This document shows positions 16,703 to 25,600 of a stretch of DNA of 49,145 nucleotides, piece after piece (position 1 is the stretch's first letter; each line of letters opens with the position of its first letter). Under the pieces are notes generated by a model that was given only the letters and a program-made list of their open reading frames with translations, did not search any database and was not told the DNA's origin. A program made the position numbers and the translations under genes. The DNA lies in contig JAJYHY010000010.1 of NCBI GenBank assembly GCA_021784555.1, positions 1 to 49,145 of the forward strand. Direction: 5' to 3'. Source of the DNA: a bacterium. Its GTDB lineage: Bacteria > Verrucomicrobiota > Verrucomicrobiia > Limisphaerales > UBA8199.

Positions 16703-17512
16703 GTGCCTGAGCCGAGCCTGTTGCTGCTCATCCCAGCCTACAATGAAGAGCACCGGATTGAACCGGTCTTGCGGGCTTATGCCCAGCATTTCCGGGAGCA
16801 TTATCAAGGCAACTTCCAGCTTGTCGTCGTCTTAAACGGTTGCACGGATAATACGATTGGAGTCGTGCGCCGCGTGGCGGCGGACGATCCCGCCGTGAGC
16901 GCCTTGGAATTCCATGACCCCATCGGCAAGGGCGGGGCGCTGATCGAGGGCCTGAAGCTGGCGCCGCTGGCCGACCTCATTGGCTATGTGGATGCCGATG
17001 GCGCCACACCGCCGGCCTCGTTTCACGACCTGCTGCGCCACATCAATGACGCCGATTGCGTCATCGGCTCGCGCTGGCTGCCCGGCTCGGTGCTCCACGT
17101 CGAGCAGACCAGCCGCCGCCAATTCGCCAGCCGCGTCTTTCACCTGATTGTGCAGTTTCTCTTCCACATGGGCATTCACGATACCCAATGCGGGGCGAAG
17201 GTGATGCGGCGCCAGGCGGTGGAGAATATCCATTCCAACCTGCGCATCGCGGACATGGCCTTCGATATTAACCTGCTCTATTCGCTGAAACGCGAGGGCT
17301 ACCGCATTCTGGAGGTGCCTACCGAGTGGACCGACAAGATCGGCTCGAAGGTGCGGCTGTTCCGAACCTCCTTGGTGATGTTCCTTTCCGCCTTCCGGAT
17401 TCGGCTCATTTACTCGCCGTTCTACAAGTGGCTGCGCCCATTGCGCCCACTGGAGGGCTGGATTTACAAAAAGCTGCTTCGCGCCCCCCCGCCAAGGCCA
17501 GGACCGCGCTGA
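16703..17512 (+). CDS. Family 2 glycosyltransferase (polyprenyl-phosphate sugar transferase type)
   Basis: 269 aa from the GTG at 16703, preceded at 16695-16700 by AAAGGA. The GT-A fold shows the N-terminal nucleotide-binding strand LLLLIPAYNEEHRIEPVL, the VVVLNGCTDNT strand and IGKGGALIEGL. The metal-binding DxD is GYVDADGATPP, and an acceptor-site segment DTQCGAKVMRR follows. These features match dolichol/undecaprenyl-phosphate mannosyl- or glucosyltransferases (DPM1/GtrB group), but there is no C-terminal membrane domain. Only short hydrophobic stretches occur near residues 220-250. It probably charges a lipid carrier for surface polysaccharide synthesis, together with the flippase encoded convergently. 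Confidence 0.88.
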   Translation: MPEPSLLLLIPAYNEEHRIEPVLRAYAQHFREHYQGNFQLVVVLNGCTDNTIGVVRRVAADDPAVSALEFHDPIGKGGALIEGLKLAPLADLIGYVDADGATPPASFHDLLRHINDADCVIGSRWLPGSVLHVEQTSRRQFASRVFHLIVQFLFHMGIHDTQCGAKVMRRQAVENIHSNLRIADMAFDINLLYSLKREGYRILEVPTEWTDKIGSKVRLFRTSLVMFLSAFRIRLIYSPFYKWLRPLRPLEGWIYKKLLRAPPPRPGPR

Positions 17513-17528
17513 GTCTGACCGGTCAGAC
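17513..17528. terminator. 16-bp perfect palindrome between convergent genes
   Basis: GTCTGACCGGTCAGAC starts at the base after the glycosyltransferase stop codon and contains the stop of the opposite-strand flippase gene. It could act as a two-way termination hairpin, though no T-run follows. A further inverted piece, TGGTCGGACTG, follows immediately. Confidence 0.35.
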
Positions 17529-18791
17529 TGGTCGGACTGTGTCTCTCCACGTGTACCAGGCGCAGGCCAGCAGGAGCAGCAGATTGCACACTCCCAGCGT
17601 CTGGAGCAGCATCACCGGCGTTTTGTGGAATTGGGTCAATGCCACCCCGTAACCGGCTGCCAGCACACACAGCGCCGGAACGACTTTGAAAGAGTTTCGC
17701 GCCAGCAGATTGTTGACCAGGACGTTGGCCAGGGTCAAAGGAACCATCGCCGCCGCGTACCAGGGCAGGAGTGATGAGGCAACGGAGACGAATTCCTTTT
17801 CATAGACGAACCGGATAATCCATGGCCCCAGCACCGAGAGCCCAATCGCCCCAGCTACGGACAAGGCCCCGGTGACGAGCAGCACCATGCCCAACAGGTT
17901 TGTTTTCTCCGCCTTGGCCACGCTATGGACAATACGGGGGAACATCACCGCGACCAAAGGACCGACCAGCCACATCAGCGCCCGAGCCATCGTGCCTGCC
18001 GCGCCGTAAAAACCGACCGTCTTCTGGGAAAAATAGGCCTTGGCAAACAAGGTATCCGCTGTGAAGAGGAACTGAAAGGCCACGAATCCCACCATGAGAG
18101 GCACAATCTGGCGAAGCAACGCTACCCAGTCGAAGGGTTCGGAGGGGCCGAGCCAGAACGAGCGGGCTTGCCAAAAGGCGATAACCGCCGCTGCGAACAG
18201 TCCGATCAAAACCCCGGTCATCATCCCCGCCGCCATCGCGCCGAGGGCAACCACGGCAACTACCGCGACTGAAAGCCGTCCCACCCCGCTGGTGATCATG
18301 CTCCAACCGAGCCACAGAAAGCTCTGCTGCCCTTGAAGCACCCCCCAGAACAGGGGCAGCCAGCAGGCCAGCAGCACCGCCGGCAACGTAATCCACAAGC
18401 CGGTGGCGTCCTTCATCTTCCAGGCCGTCAGAAGGTCCCGATGCAGCGCCGCTATCACTACCGCCGCTATCAACCACAACGCCGTCGTCAGGTACAGGAT
18501 CAGCCGAGCGATGCCGGACAATTGGCGTTCCCTGCCGGATGCGAGCGCGCTGGCTGTCTGCTGCGCCAAAACCATTTGCAGCGGCATGGTAGGGACAAAC
18601 AAGGCCAGGGCCAGCAGGGCCAGGAATACCCCATACTCGGCAGGCCCGATGCGTTTGCCCAGCAGATGGACCGCCCACATCAGGATGCCGCCCGCAACAT
18701 TGGCAATCATGAGCCAGCCGCTGTCCCGGAAGAAACTGACTCGGTGATCGGCCTCTGGCGGCGCCGGTCTGTCGATGCTCTCAGAAATCAT
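17523..18791 (-). CDS. Polysaccharide/lipid-linked oligosaccharide flippase (MOP superfamily)
   Basis: 422 aa with about twelve hydrophobic helices, as in Wzx-type flippases. The N-terminus is FFRDSGWLMIANVAGGILMW, then RIGPAEYGVFLALLALALFV, which is the family's GxxxYG motif after helix 1. Later helices include FQFLFTADTLFAKAYFSQKT, with the conserved D-x-L/V-A-K pattern, and GFYGAAGTMARAL. It should move undecaprenyl-linked oligosaccharides across the inner membrane. Its first 118 codons and the upstream noncoding DNA are duplicated, in decayed form, at 39321-39772 on the other strand. Confidence 0.88.
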   Translation of the reverse strand: MISESIDRPAPPEADHRVSFFRDSGWLMIANVAGGILMWAVHLLGKRIGPAEYGVFLALLALALFVPTMPLQMVLAQQTASALASGRERQLSGIARLILYLTTALWLIAAVVIAALHRDLLTAWKMKDATGLWITLPAVLLACWLPLFWGVLQGQQSFLWLGWSMITSGVGRLSVAVVAVVALGAMAAGMMTGVLIGLFAAAVIAFWQARSFWLGPSEPFDWVALLRQIVPLMVGFVAFQFLFTADTLFAKAYFSQKTVGFYGAAGTMARALMWLVGPLVAVMFPRIVHSVAKAEKTNLLGMVLLVTGALSVAGAIGLSVLGPWIIRFVYEKEFVSVASSLLPWYAAAMVPLTLANVLVNNLLARNSFKVVPALCVLAAGYGVALTQFHKTPVMLLQTLGVCNLLLLLACAWYTWRDTVRPV

Positions 18792-18883
18792 TCCACTTTG
18801 ACTGCTAGCGATGCAATTGGTTCAAGGGCCCTCGCCCAGCGAACACGTCAACATCGTGGAAATTGGATGCGGATGCACTAAGA
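18433..18883 (-). repeat. Duplicated segment, copy A (flippase 5' end and upstream DNA)
   Basis: 451 bp, almost the same length as copy B at 39321-39772 on the opposite strand. Copy A includes the intact flippase start (ATGATTTCTGAGAGC). Read in the flippase direction, the two copies begin together at TCTTAGTGCATCCG. By eye they differ at roughly one base in twenty over the first 200 bases and more beyond that. Copy A is taken as the functional original because its reading frame is open. Confidence 0.85.
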
Positions 18884-19644
18884 AAAGGCTGAGCATCTCA
18901 TCACGCTGGTGCGGGGACCATTCGGAGGGCCCGCAGTGGTCACCCCAGCCGTTGCTGATGGCGACCGGCGTGCCGAAGTGCCGCACCCCCCAGCGGGTAT
19001 AGGCGAAATGCGACATCGGCCACCAGTTGCAACTCCAGAGCGTGTTGCGCCAGTTGGGAAGGAAGCCGTAGGACCAGGCCGCCGGGTCGCAACGGGTGTC
19101 CTGATAGGTCCCGTCCGCCACCTGGCATAACCCGGCACGTTCAGCCAGTGATAGACGCCGATACAGTCCGAAGAGAGGAAGGCCTTGTGCGGGTCGAACT
19201 GGTGAACCTGGTGCGTCAGTTCTCAGACCAGGGCCATCATGGCCCGGTCACAGTAGGCCGGCTCGGGTTTGGTGGCGATTTGGCCCACGCGAACGTAGAA
19301 AGTCTCGTCCCATACGAGCACGTCGAGGTCGGCACCATAAGTCCGCAGCAGCGCGTCGAGGCAGCCTTTGCAAAAGCGCACGACCTGCGGGTTGGCAGGA
19401 TTCATGACATAAGTGGGGCCAATCGTGTCCGGACCATACCAGCCCGTCAACCTGTGTCCGTGCGCATCCACATAAGCCCAATCGGGGTGGTAGTTCGAGC
19501 TGCCGCTGTCCTCCAGCAGGCCATCCCCGAAGTAGAGCAGGGTCCGAAAGCCGAGGCCTCGCGCCAAGCGCAGACAAACGAGTAGCAAGCCGCGGTCAAC
19601 GAGGCAGCCGCGGCGATTGAGGAGTGAAGTGTCGTTATTTTCAT
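18884..19644 (-). pseudogene. Broken gene for a secreted TIM-barrel (glycosidase-like) protein
   Basis: A signal-peptide-like start (MKITTLHSSIAAAASLTAA) sits right behind the GH38 gene. After about 20 codons the sense continues in another frame: LRLARGLGFRTLLYFGDGLL, NPANPQVVRFCKGCLDALLR, DLDVLVWDETFYV. These look like TIM-barrel strands with a possible acidic active-site pair in VWDETF. An in-frame TGA occurs at 19223. The same frame goes on (HQVHQFDPHKAFLSSDCIGV), then a third frame gives the end (NTLWSCNWWPMSHFAYTRWG, PVAISNGWGDHCGPSEW). The middle of the protein is probably deleted near 19590, with at least two frameshifts and one stop. The end abuts the duplicated segment at 18883. The family is not assigned; a glycoside hydrolase is a guess from context. 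Confidence 0.65.
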
Positions 19645-19885
19645 TGGATCTATTCTCGTCAGTTGAAGGATTTTGCGGTTTGAGCGGACCCAGGCCTACT
19701 TTTCACCACGCCGATGAACCGCACCGTGCGCAGACCGAACTGCGGCATCGCCACCTCGGTTTCATAGCGGCCATCAACTGAGGGATGGACCTTGAGCGGT
19801 TCTCTGATTCGACCGTCGAGTTCGATCAACTCGGCGTGGCGCGGCTTCAGCGCCAAAGACAAGCGTTTCGGCGATGCGTCCCCCT
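19640..19885 (-). repeat. Duplicated segment, copy A (GH38 3' end plus intergenic ACGAGAATAGATCCA)
   Basis: The last roughly 75 codons of the GH38-like gene, its stop and the 15-nt intergenic word ACGAGAATAGATCCA are repeated at 34662-34907 on the opposite strand. In both places the word is followed directly by the ATG of a secreted protein, but the proteins are unrelated. Translations agree closely (LKPRHAELIxLDxRIREx, FGLRTVRFxGVVKxRPGS). Confidence 0.85.
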
Positions 19886-22574
19886 CGGCATTGAAAAGGC
19901 GCACCAGCAGGTCGTTTCCATCAAGCATCATCGTGGGAACGTCCATGCCGGCGTCTTCGACACGCAGGAGGCTCGCCCGCATCGGCCCACCCGCCGCGGT
20001 GCTGGACAGGAGCCGGGCGATGAGAGGTTCATGCCAACGCTGGCATTCCCGCCAGAGATGGGCGTTGTCCCAGCGGCCCGCATGGGGCAGCCAGGCATAC
20101 TGGCTGGTCTGATCGCCGGTGAGCGGACAATTGTCCCAGCCGTGAGGAGCGGGTGATTTCCATCCCCAGCCTAGGACCAATCCCAGCGGATGGGCCGGGC
20201 CGCTGCCATGCGTGTAGGCGGTGGTGTGGTCCGAAAAGACGCACACACCGCGGCCCGCCTTCTGGTCAAGGGCGTCCACCCAATCGAGGAGAATATCATG
20301 TTTCACTCGATCCCATCGCTGATAAAAGGTGTTGGCGTAATGGCTTTGACAAACGTCGAACGCGGCGTCCTTGAAGATGGTCGTGTGCGCCGCCGCGAAG
20401 GGGAACACCGCTTGGAGTTTCCACCGGCCATCATGGAAGGAACGCCGCCGTTGGTTCCAGTCCACGTGGCCCCAGTTCCATGGGTCGCCAATCCAGGTCT
20501 TGCCGCCGAATCGGAATGTCACCTGGCAATCAATGCGGCGCTGGCCCTGAGTCACTTGAAGCCGCGAAATAAAAAAACGGTCGCCGATTTGGCCGTGCGC
20601 GATGATAGTCGCGCGCACGGGACCGGCCTCGAGGACCTGGATGCGGGCCGGGTGTTGGGAGCTGGAGCACCATTGCTTGAGCTTGATGAAATAGCCGAGG
20701 TATTCGTTGAATAGCAATTCAGAATGAGGGTCGCAGAATTCCTGGCGAAGTTCCTTATCATACAGACTTGTAATGGCGCCGCCTCGCTTGGGATCAAGCT
20801 TGATGCGATACAGGCCGCTTTCGATGACCAGAGGGTCGGAGGTCAAATGCGGCGAGACCCGGGGCGCTTGACGCGATTCCATCCAATCCGTCCCGCCCGA
20901 GACGGTGAGTGGGTGGCCGTTTTGAAGCACGCGAAGGGCGTCATGGGACGGCATCGTGGGCGCGTTGTTGGAAATCGGTTCGAGATGATAGGTGCTGTAG
21001 CCCATCGCGGGAACGCGCGCCCGGAACAGAAGAACACCGGCATTGATGCCGGCATCGCCAGACGCCGCCAGGGTTTGCAGCATGGCGCTGGTCGGATGAA
21101 CTCTTCCCTCGCGGAGCATCTGCGCCACAAGCCGCTGGGTGAGGTAGGCTCGGGTGGAATCGAGCTGCGTGACGACCTCCCGGCCTTTGTCGTCGAACAC
21201 TCGAAATCCCCGGGTGCCCAGGTCCCCGGTGACCTCCAGCGCCGCGAGGTCGTCGCGCGCGAACGGTTGGGTGTTGAAGACGCGGACCCAGCGCCCGGCC
21301 TCGGGGGAGTTAGCCGCCTGGCCAACTCCGGTCATGGCGTCAGTGGACTGAGCGATAACGCCGTCAAGAATCTGATGGGCGACATAGGTCTGGGCGCCCA
21401 CCTGCCACGCGCCATTGCGCCGGCCGCGGCCCGCCGCCACGACCCAGTCGTCGTGGTGCTCGGAGTCGAGCAGGTGTTTCCAGGCTTCGTCAAGCCGCCG
21501 TCCAGGGTAAGGCCGGCCGGAGAGCAGGCCGGCCATCGTGGCCATCTTCTCGGCGAAGGGCAACCGGACCTCGAGCGAGCGCACGTCCTGCGCCAGCCGA
21601 TTGAGCTGGGTCTCACCCCAGGGCAGCGTGCCGTGGATGTCTTCCTGAGTGACACGCCAGGGCTGCCGGGCCGGCGGCGCAACGGTCTCAAAGTACTCCC
21701 TCCAGGTGACATAGCGCACGTAATCCTCCGCCAAACGCGGTTTGGCCGCCCAGCCAAGGTCCTGCAACTGCATCCCGGACGGCCGGCTGATGCCATGTTC
21801 CACGCACCGGCGCGCATAATCGGGCGGGACGGAAGTAGAGTCGGTGGTGAAGATTGAGACTGGCCTCTCGCAGGCATAATGCGGAACGGCGGGGATGGAA
21901 CTTCCATCCGGGCCGACCCAGTCGAGGGTGTCGGCGTCGCGGCCGGTCATATAACCGTAAAAGGCGGTGTTATTCTTCATCACGGCTCGCTTGTAGCCCA
22001 GCGAGCGCAAGAGCTGCGGCAACTGACTGGTGAAGCAAGGCTCCTGGGTTGCATAAGTATCGACGCGGACGCCGGGCAAGGTCTGGTGCAGCGTGCGGAG
22101 GCCGAACTGAAATTGGCGGATGAGACTCTCGCCGCCGAGCACCCAGAAATCAGGCTGGCTATAGCTGCCGCCGACAATCTCGACCCGGGCGGCGGGAGAG
22201 TGATCCGCCAAGAGCCGGGCAAACGCGGCAAATACCGCCGGATCGCGTCGCCTAAGAACCTCCCAGGAGGCCGGTTCGATATCGAGGCTGACCTTCCAGG
22301 CGGGAAAACTCCGCAACCGGTTGAGAATGTCGCGCCACGCGCCCGCCGGCATGTGGCCGCGGACGCCGCCGTGGTAGCCATCCACGTAATAGACGGTCGG
22401 CACACCCTCATTTGCCGGCTTTGGTGTTTGCGGGTTTGCCGCTGCCTTTCCGGCCAGGGGGAGGCAAGTCAGGGCCAGGCCGGAAAGGAGGCTGAGGCAA
22501 TGAGAGAAGCGCCAAAGCCCGCCATGTGGTTCGGGTCGAGAGGCGCGCCGATTAGCGTGATGGCCCATGATCAT
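19659..22574 (-). CDS. Secreted GH38-like alpha-mannosidase
   Basis: 971 aa from the ATG at 22574; the frame is open to 22651 but the added residues are unconvincing. A signal peptide follows a basic N-terminus (CLSLLSGLALTCLPLAGKAA). Residues about 75-320 are the GH38 (beta/alpha) catalytic domain: TVYYVDGYHGGVRGHMPAGA, SLDIEPASWEVLRRRDP, VEIVGGSYSQPDFWVLGGES. At the place of the usual nucleophile motif (W-x-x-D-P-F-G-H) it has ATQEPCFTSQLPQLL, with glutamate instead of aspartate. A middle helical domain (FAEKMATMAGLLSGRPYPG) and long C-terminal beta domains follow. The latter include the family strand VFNTQPFARDDLAALEV and SGLYRIKLDPKRGGAITSLY. It probably cleaves alpha-mannosides or related sugars outside the inner membrane, but the substrate is uncertain because of the active-site change. 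It is in one operon with the larger gene upstream (gap about 115 nt). Confidence 0.8.
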   Translation of the reverse strand: MIMGHHANRRASRPEPHGGLWRFSHCLSLLSGLALTCLPLAGKAAANPQTPKPANEGVPTVYYVDGYHGGVRGHMPAGAWRDILNRLRSFPAWKVSLDIEPASWEVLRRRDPAVFAAFARLLADHSPAARVEIVGGSYSQPDFWVLGGESLIRQFQFGLRTLHQTLPGVRVDTYATQEPCFTSQLPQLLRSLGYKRAVMKNNTAFYGYMTGRDADTLDWVGPDGSSIPAVPHYACERPVSIFTTDSTSVPPDYARRCVEHGISRPSGMQLQDLGWAAKPRLAEDYVRYVTWREYFETVAPPARQPWRVTQEDIHGTLPWGETQLNRLAQDVRSLEVRLPFAEKMATMAGLLSGRPYPGRRLDEAWKHLLDSEHHDDWVVAAGRGRRNGAWQVGAQTYVAHQILDGVIAQSTDAMTGVGQAANSPEAGRWVRVFNTQPFARDDLAALEVTGDLGTRGFRVFDDKGREVVTQLDSTRAYLTQRLVAQMLREGRVHPTSAMLQTLAASGDAGINAGVLLFRARVPAMGYSTYHLEPISNNAPTMPSHDALRVLQNGHPLTVSGGTDWMESRQAPRVSPHLTSDPLVIESGLYRIKLDPKRGGAITSLYDKELRQEFCDPHSELLFNEYLGYFIKLKQWCSSSQHPARIQVLEAGPVRATIIAHGQIGDRFFISRLQVTQGQRRIDCQVTFRFGGKTWIGDPWNWGHVDWNQRRRSFHDGRWKLQAVFPFAAAHTTIFKDAAFDVCQSHYANTFYQRWDRVKHDILLDWVDALDQKAGRGVCVFSDHTTAYTHGSGPAHPLGLVLGWGWKSPAPHGWDNCPLTGDQTSQYAWLPHAGRWDNAHLWRECQRWHEPLIARLLSSTAAGGPMRASLLRVEDAGMDVPTMMLDGNDLLVRLFNAEGDASPKRLSLALKPRHAELIELDGRIREPLKVHPSVDGRYETEVAMPQFGLRTVRFIGVVKSRPGSAQTAKSFN

Positions 22575-22648
22575 CGTGTGTTCGTCCGCAAGAATCGAGG
22601 CACGGCCTGATTCTCGTGGCAGCGTAGCCAGCCCCACCCCGGGCGCCA

Positions 22649-22665
22649 ATTCCTCAAAAGAGTAA
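22649..22665 (-). repeat. Half copy of the 42-bp hairpin element
   Basis: ATTCCTCAAAAGAGTAA matches the left arm of the complete elements at 31552, 31813 and 40062. It is followed by an 8-nt GC-rich stretch (GCCCCGGC) like their loops, but no right arm follows. It lies between the 1,625-aa and the GH38 genes of the same operon. Confidence 0.6.
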
Positions 22666-22689
22666 GCCCCGGCGTGGCCGCTAGGCCTC

Positions 22690-25600
22690 TTATTGCACGG
22701 TCAGCTTCAAGTCCCGCAACGTGAGCGCGACCTTGCTCGTGGCCGTAACTCTTACCGGTATCATGCGCCAGCCGCTGTCATCGCGATAAGCCTCAGAGTC
22801 CGTGCGGGCGAACTTGGCCAGACAAGAGTTCATTGCCTGGCGCCATTTGATTGCGCTAATCCGGTTATCGTCACCCGCAGGCTGGGTTGTGGCCAGGATT
22901 TCGTCGTCAGGAACGTCGTCACAGCCAATGTCGAAGACTATCTTTCCTGTCCCCGTCGTAGAAAGTGCCAGACGCAGGTCGCTGACCTTTCCCGTGGGAG
23001 GGACTGCCAAGATGAAAGTCTCACCCAAAGGCTTTGCCGGATCCAGCATGAGCTTCAATACGCGTGAATTGTCGCCAAACCAACTGACTGTCCGCGGCGC
23101 GGCGCCCAGGGCGGTTTTCCCCACCCACCAGCGCCGGAGCTTCTCCAGGGTGGGCGTGGGCAGGCGGATGCCCCCATCCTGGCCGGCTTTCAATTCCGCC
23201 AGCCATCGTTGCTGCCAGCGGGCGATTTCCGGGTTCGTGTTGCCGGCGGCGTCAATTGACTCGCGGCAGAGAATCACCCGGCCTTTGCCCAGAGCGGCGA
23301 TTACCGTGTCCCCGTCCGGCGTGGCCGTGCGCCAGTCCGCGCCGGCCAGGGCTGCCGCCAAAGCGGGCAATTGCTTTCCATAATGACCTGGATACGTGGC
23401 GAGGCCGGTGCGGGGGTCAAGGCCCACGTCCTCGCCAGTAAGGATCAAAGTCGCCCCGCTCAGGACGGCCTGCCGGATGGCCCCCCGATAGGCCATCCAA
23501 TCAACCTCGTTGAGCGGGCGCAAGAGGTCATGGCGCGTGTTTGAAAAGGTATCATAGAAGTAGCCCAGGTATTGCTTGGTCAGCCAGGCCTCCGACGAGT
23601 GGTCTTTCCGATAGAGCGCAGCCAACCGCCGCAGATGCTCGATAAAGTCTTTTGAACTCAGCCTGGCCGGTGCCTCCACCTCCGAGGGCCAGCCCCGGCA
23701 GGCCACCGGCGGCACGGCCACGGCCTCTTGGTTTGCCGCGACTCGGATGGTCGCCGAGCCGGACAAGCCCGTAATCCCATCGGTCAGCACGACCCTCCAT
23801 TGGCCGGCGGGATCGTTCAGAGCCGTGTTGATGACCATCGAAGCTCCGCTTTCCAGCGAAATCGACCGGTGCAGGCCGGCAATTTCCGCCCCTCTTCTTT
23901 CCACGCGGCATTCAAATGGGAAGCTGCCGGGGATGGGCCGCCCATTCGCATCAAGAATGTGGACGGTTAAGCGCAGAGGCTGGCCGGTCACGAGCTTTCG
24001 AGAGCGGGCCTCAACCTTAATCGTATGAACGGGGGCCGCCGTGAAGGCCAGGAACTTACCAGAGCCGGGGCGAAAAACCAGGGGAATGCTCTTGCCGAAC
24101 ACCCGCGATGGTTGGCCGACCGGGCCGCCCAGGATGTCATAAGCCACCGGCTCCGGCCCCAGCCACTCCAAGGTGCCCGCCGTCCAAGGCACTTCGCCGC
24201 TGGTGCGAAGAATGACGTACCGGATGCGGCCGGTCGGGTCGGTGAATTGTTTGACGGCCCAATGCAGCACCTCGTCCAGCTTGCCCTCGAGCCGAAGGGT
24301 CCGCCGGGCGCCGGCTTGTTCGCAGAGTGATTCGACGAGGCGATAGAACCCCTTCCGCGGGCCGTCGGTCGGCGTAACCCATTGTATGTAGTGATGGCTG
24401 ATATAGACGGCGTTGAGGAAGACCAACCGGCCTTTGCCCAGACGCCGGCTGAGCAACGCAGGCGCGCCGCCGGGGTACGTCGCCAACGGCCTCCAGCCTT
24501 GCTCCGCCACTTGTTCCAGGTAACCGGGTTTGGTGGCAATTTCCAGACCTCTCCAAGCTTCTCCCAAGCCATCGAGTCGAGCCTTGCCGGCCGTGGCGCC
24601 GATGCCGGGCTTGGTCACTTTGAACCGCCATTGGCCGGCCAAGCCGCAACCCGGCGAGACCTCTTGCGGCGCGCCAATCCCGGTCTGGCAGGCAAACTCC
24701 GGCGTGAAGACCAGTGTGCCGCCCCCTTCGACAAAATGGCCTAAGGCTTCCGCTTGTTCGGGTGAAACCGCGCGCCGTCCGATGGCAAAAACGATCGCAT
24801 GGCCGGAAAGCTTCTTGGGTGTAATGACTTCATAACCGAAGCCCGCCTGGTTGAGAGCGACCTTTAGCGACGTGGTCATATCTCCAAAATCCCCTGGCGG
24901 CGTGAAACCGTATTTTGTCACCGGCTGGGGACCGACGCCGTTGGCGGGCAGGATGCCGACGCCGGAGGGCGCCGTCCGGCTGTCGAGAATGGTGCGTTCG
25001 TGCCCGGCGAGCCGGTGGGTCCAACGCCGCAGGGCAAAGGTGGCGCGGGTGAGGGTGAAATCATTGTTGAACATGAGCGGCATATCCACCCAGTAATCAT
25101 TGTGGCCCGATCGAGTCAGCAAGAGTCCCCAGAACAGGTCTTCGGTTTTGACCGACGAGTCGAAATGTCCCCACATCAATCCAAAACCAGGCTCCGGCCC
25201 GTCCTGAGTGGAATAGAACTGGCTCTCGTACCACATCGAGGGGCCGTCCTGGCGGACGTCATAGTCCGCCGAGCCAATCGTCGGCGCGGATGACATGGTG
25301 AGTGTCACGGGATTGATTTCATCATGGAAAATGCGCCTCGCGATCCCCACAATCTTATCGTAATACCAGTCGTAGAAGTTGGCGGTGTCTTGATAAGGAG
25401 CAATGCTCACCGCCCGCACGCCCGCGCCCACCGGCGAGGCTTTGGGGTGCGCCCAGCCGTCGGCGTCCAGGTTCGGCGGGCCGCCGGAGAACTCCTTGGT
25501 CAGCTTGATTTCGTCCCAGTTCTTGAACTTGGACTTCCAGGCGGCGTTGAGCGCCTCAAGCGACGGATACTTGGTTTTCAAATACCACTGCAGCGCCTTG

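Noticed and set aside
21879..22610. 243-codon plus-strand frame opposite the GH38 gene
   Set aside because: Antisense shadow of a clear GH38-like coding region; its translation has no recognisable features.
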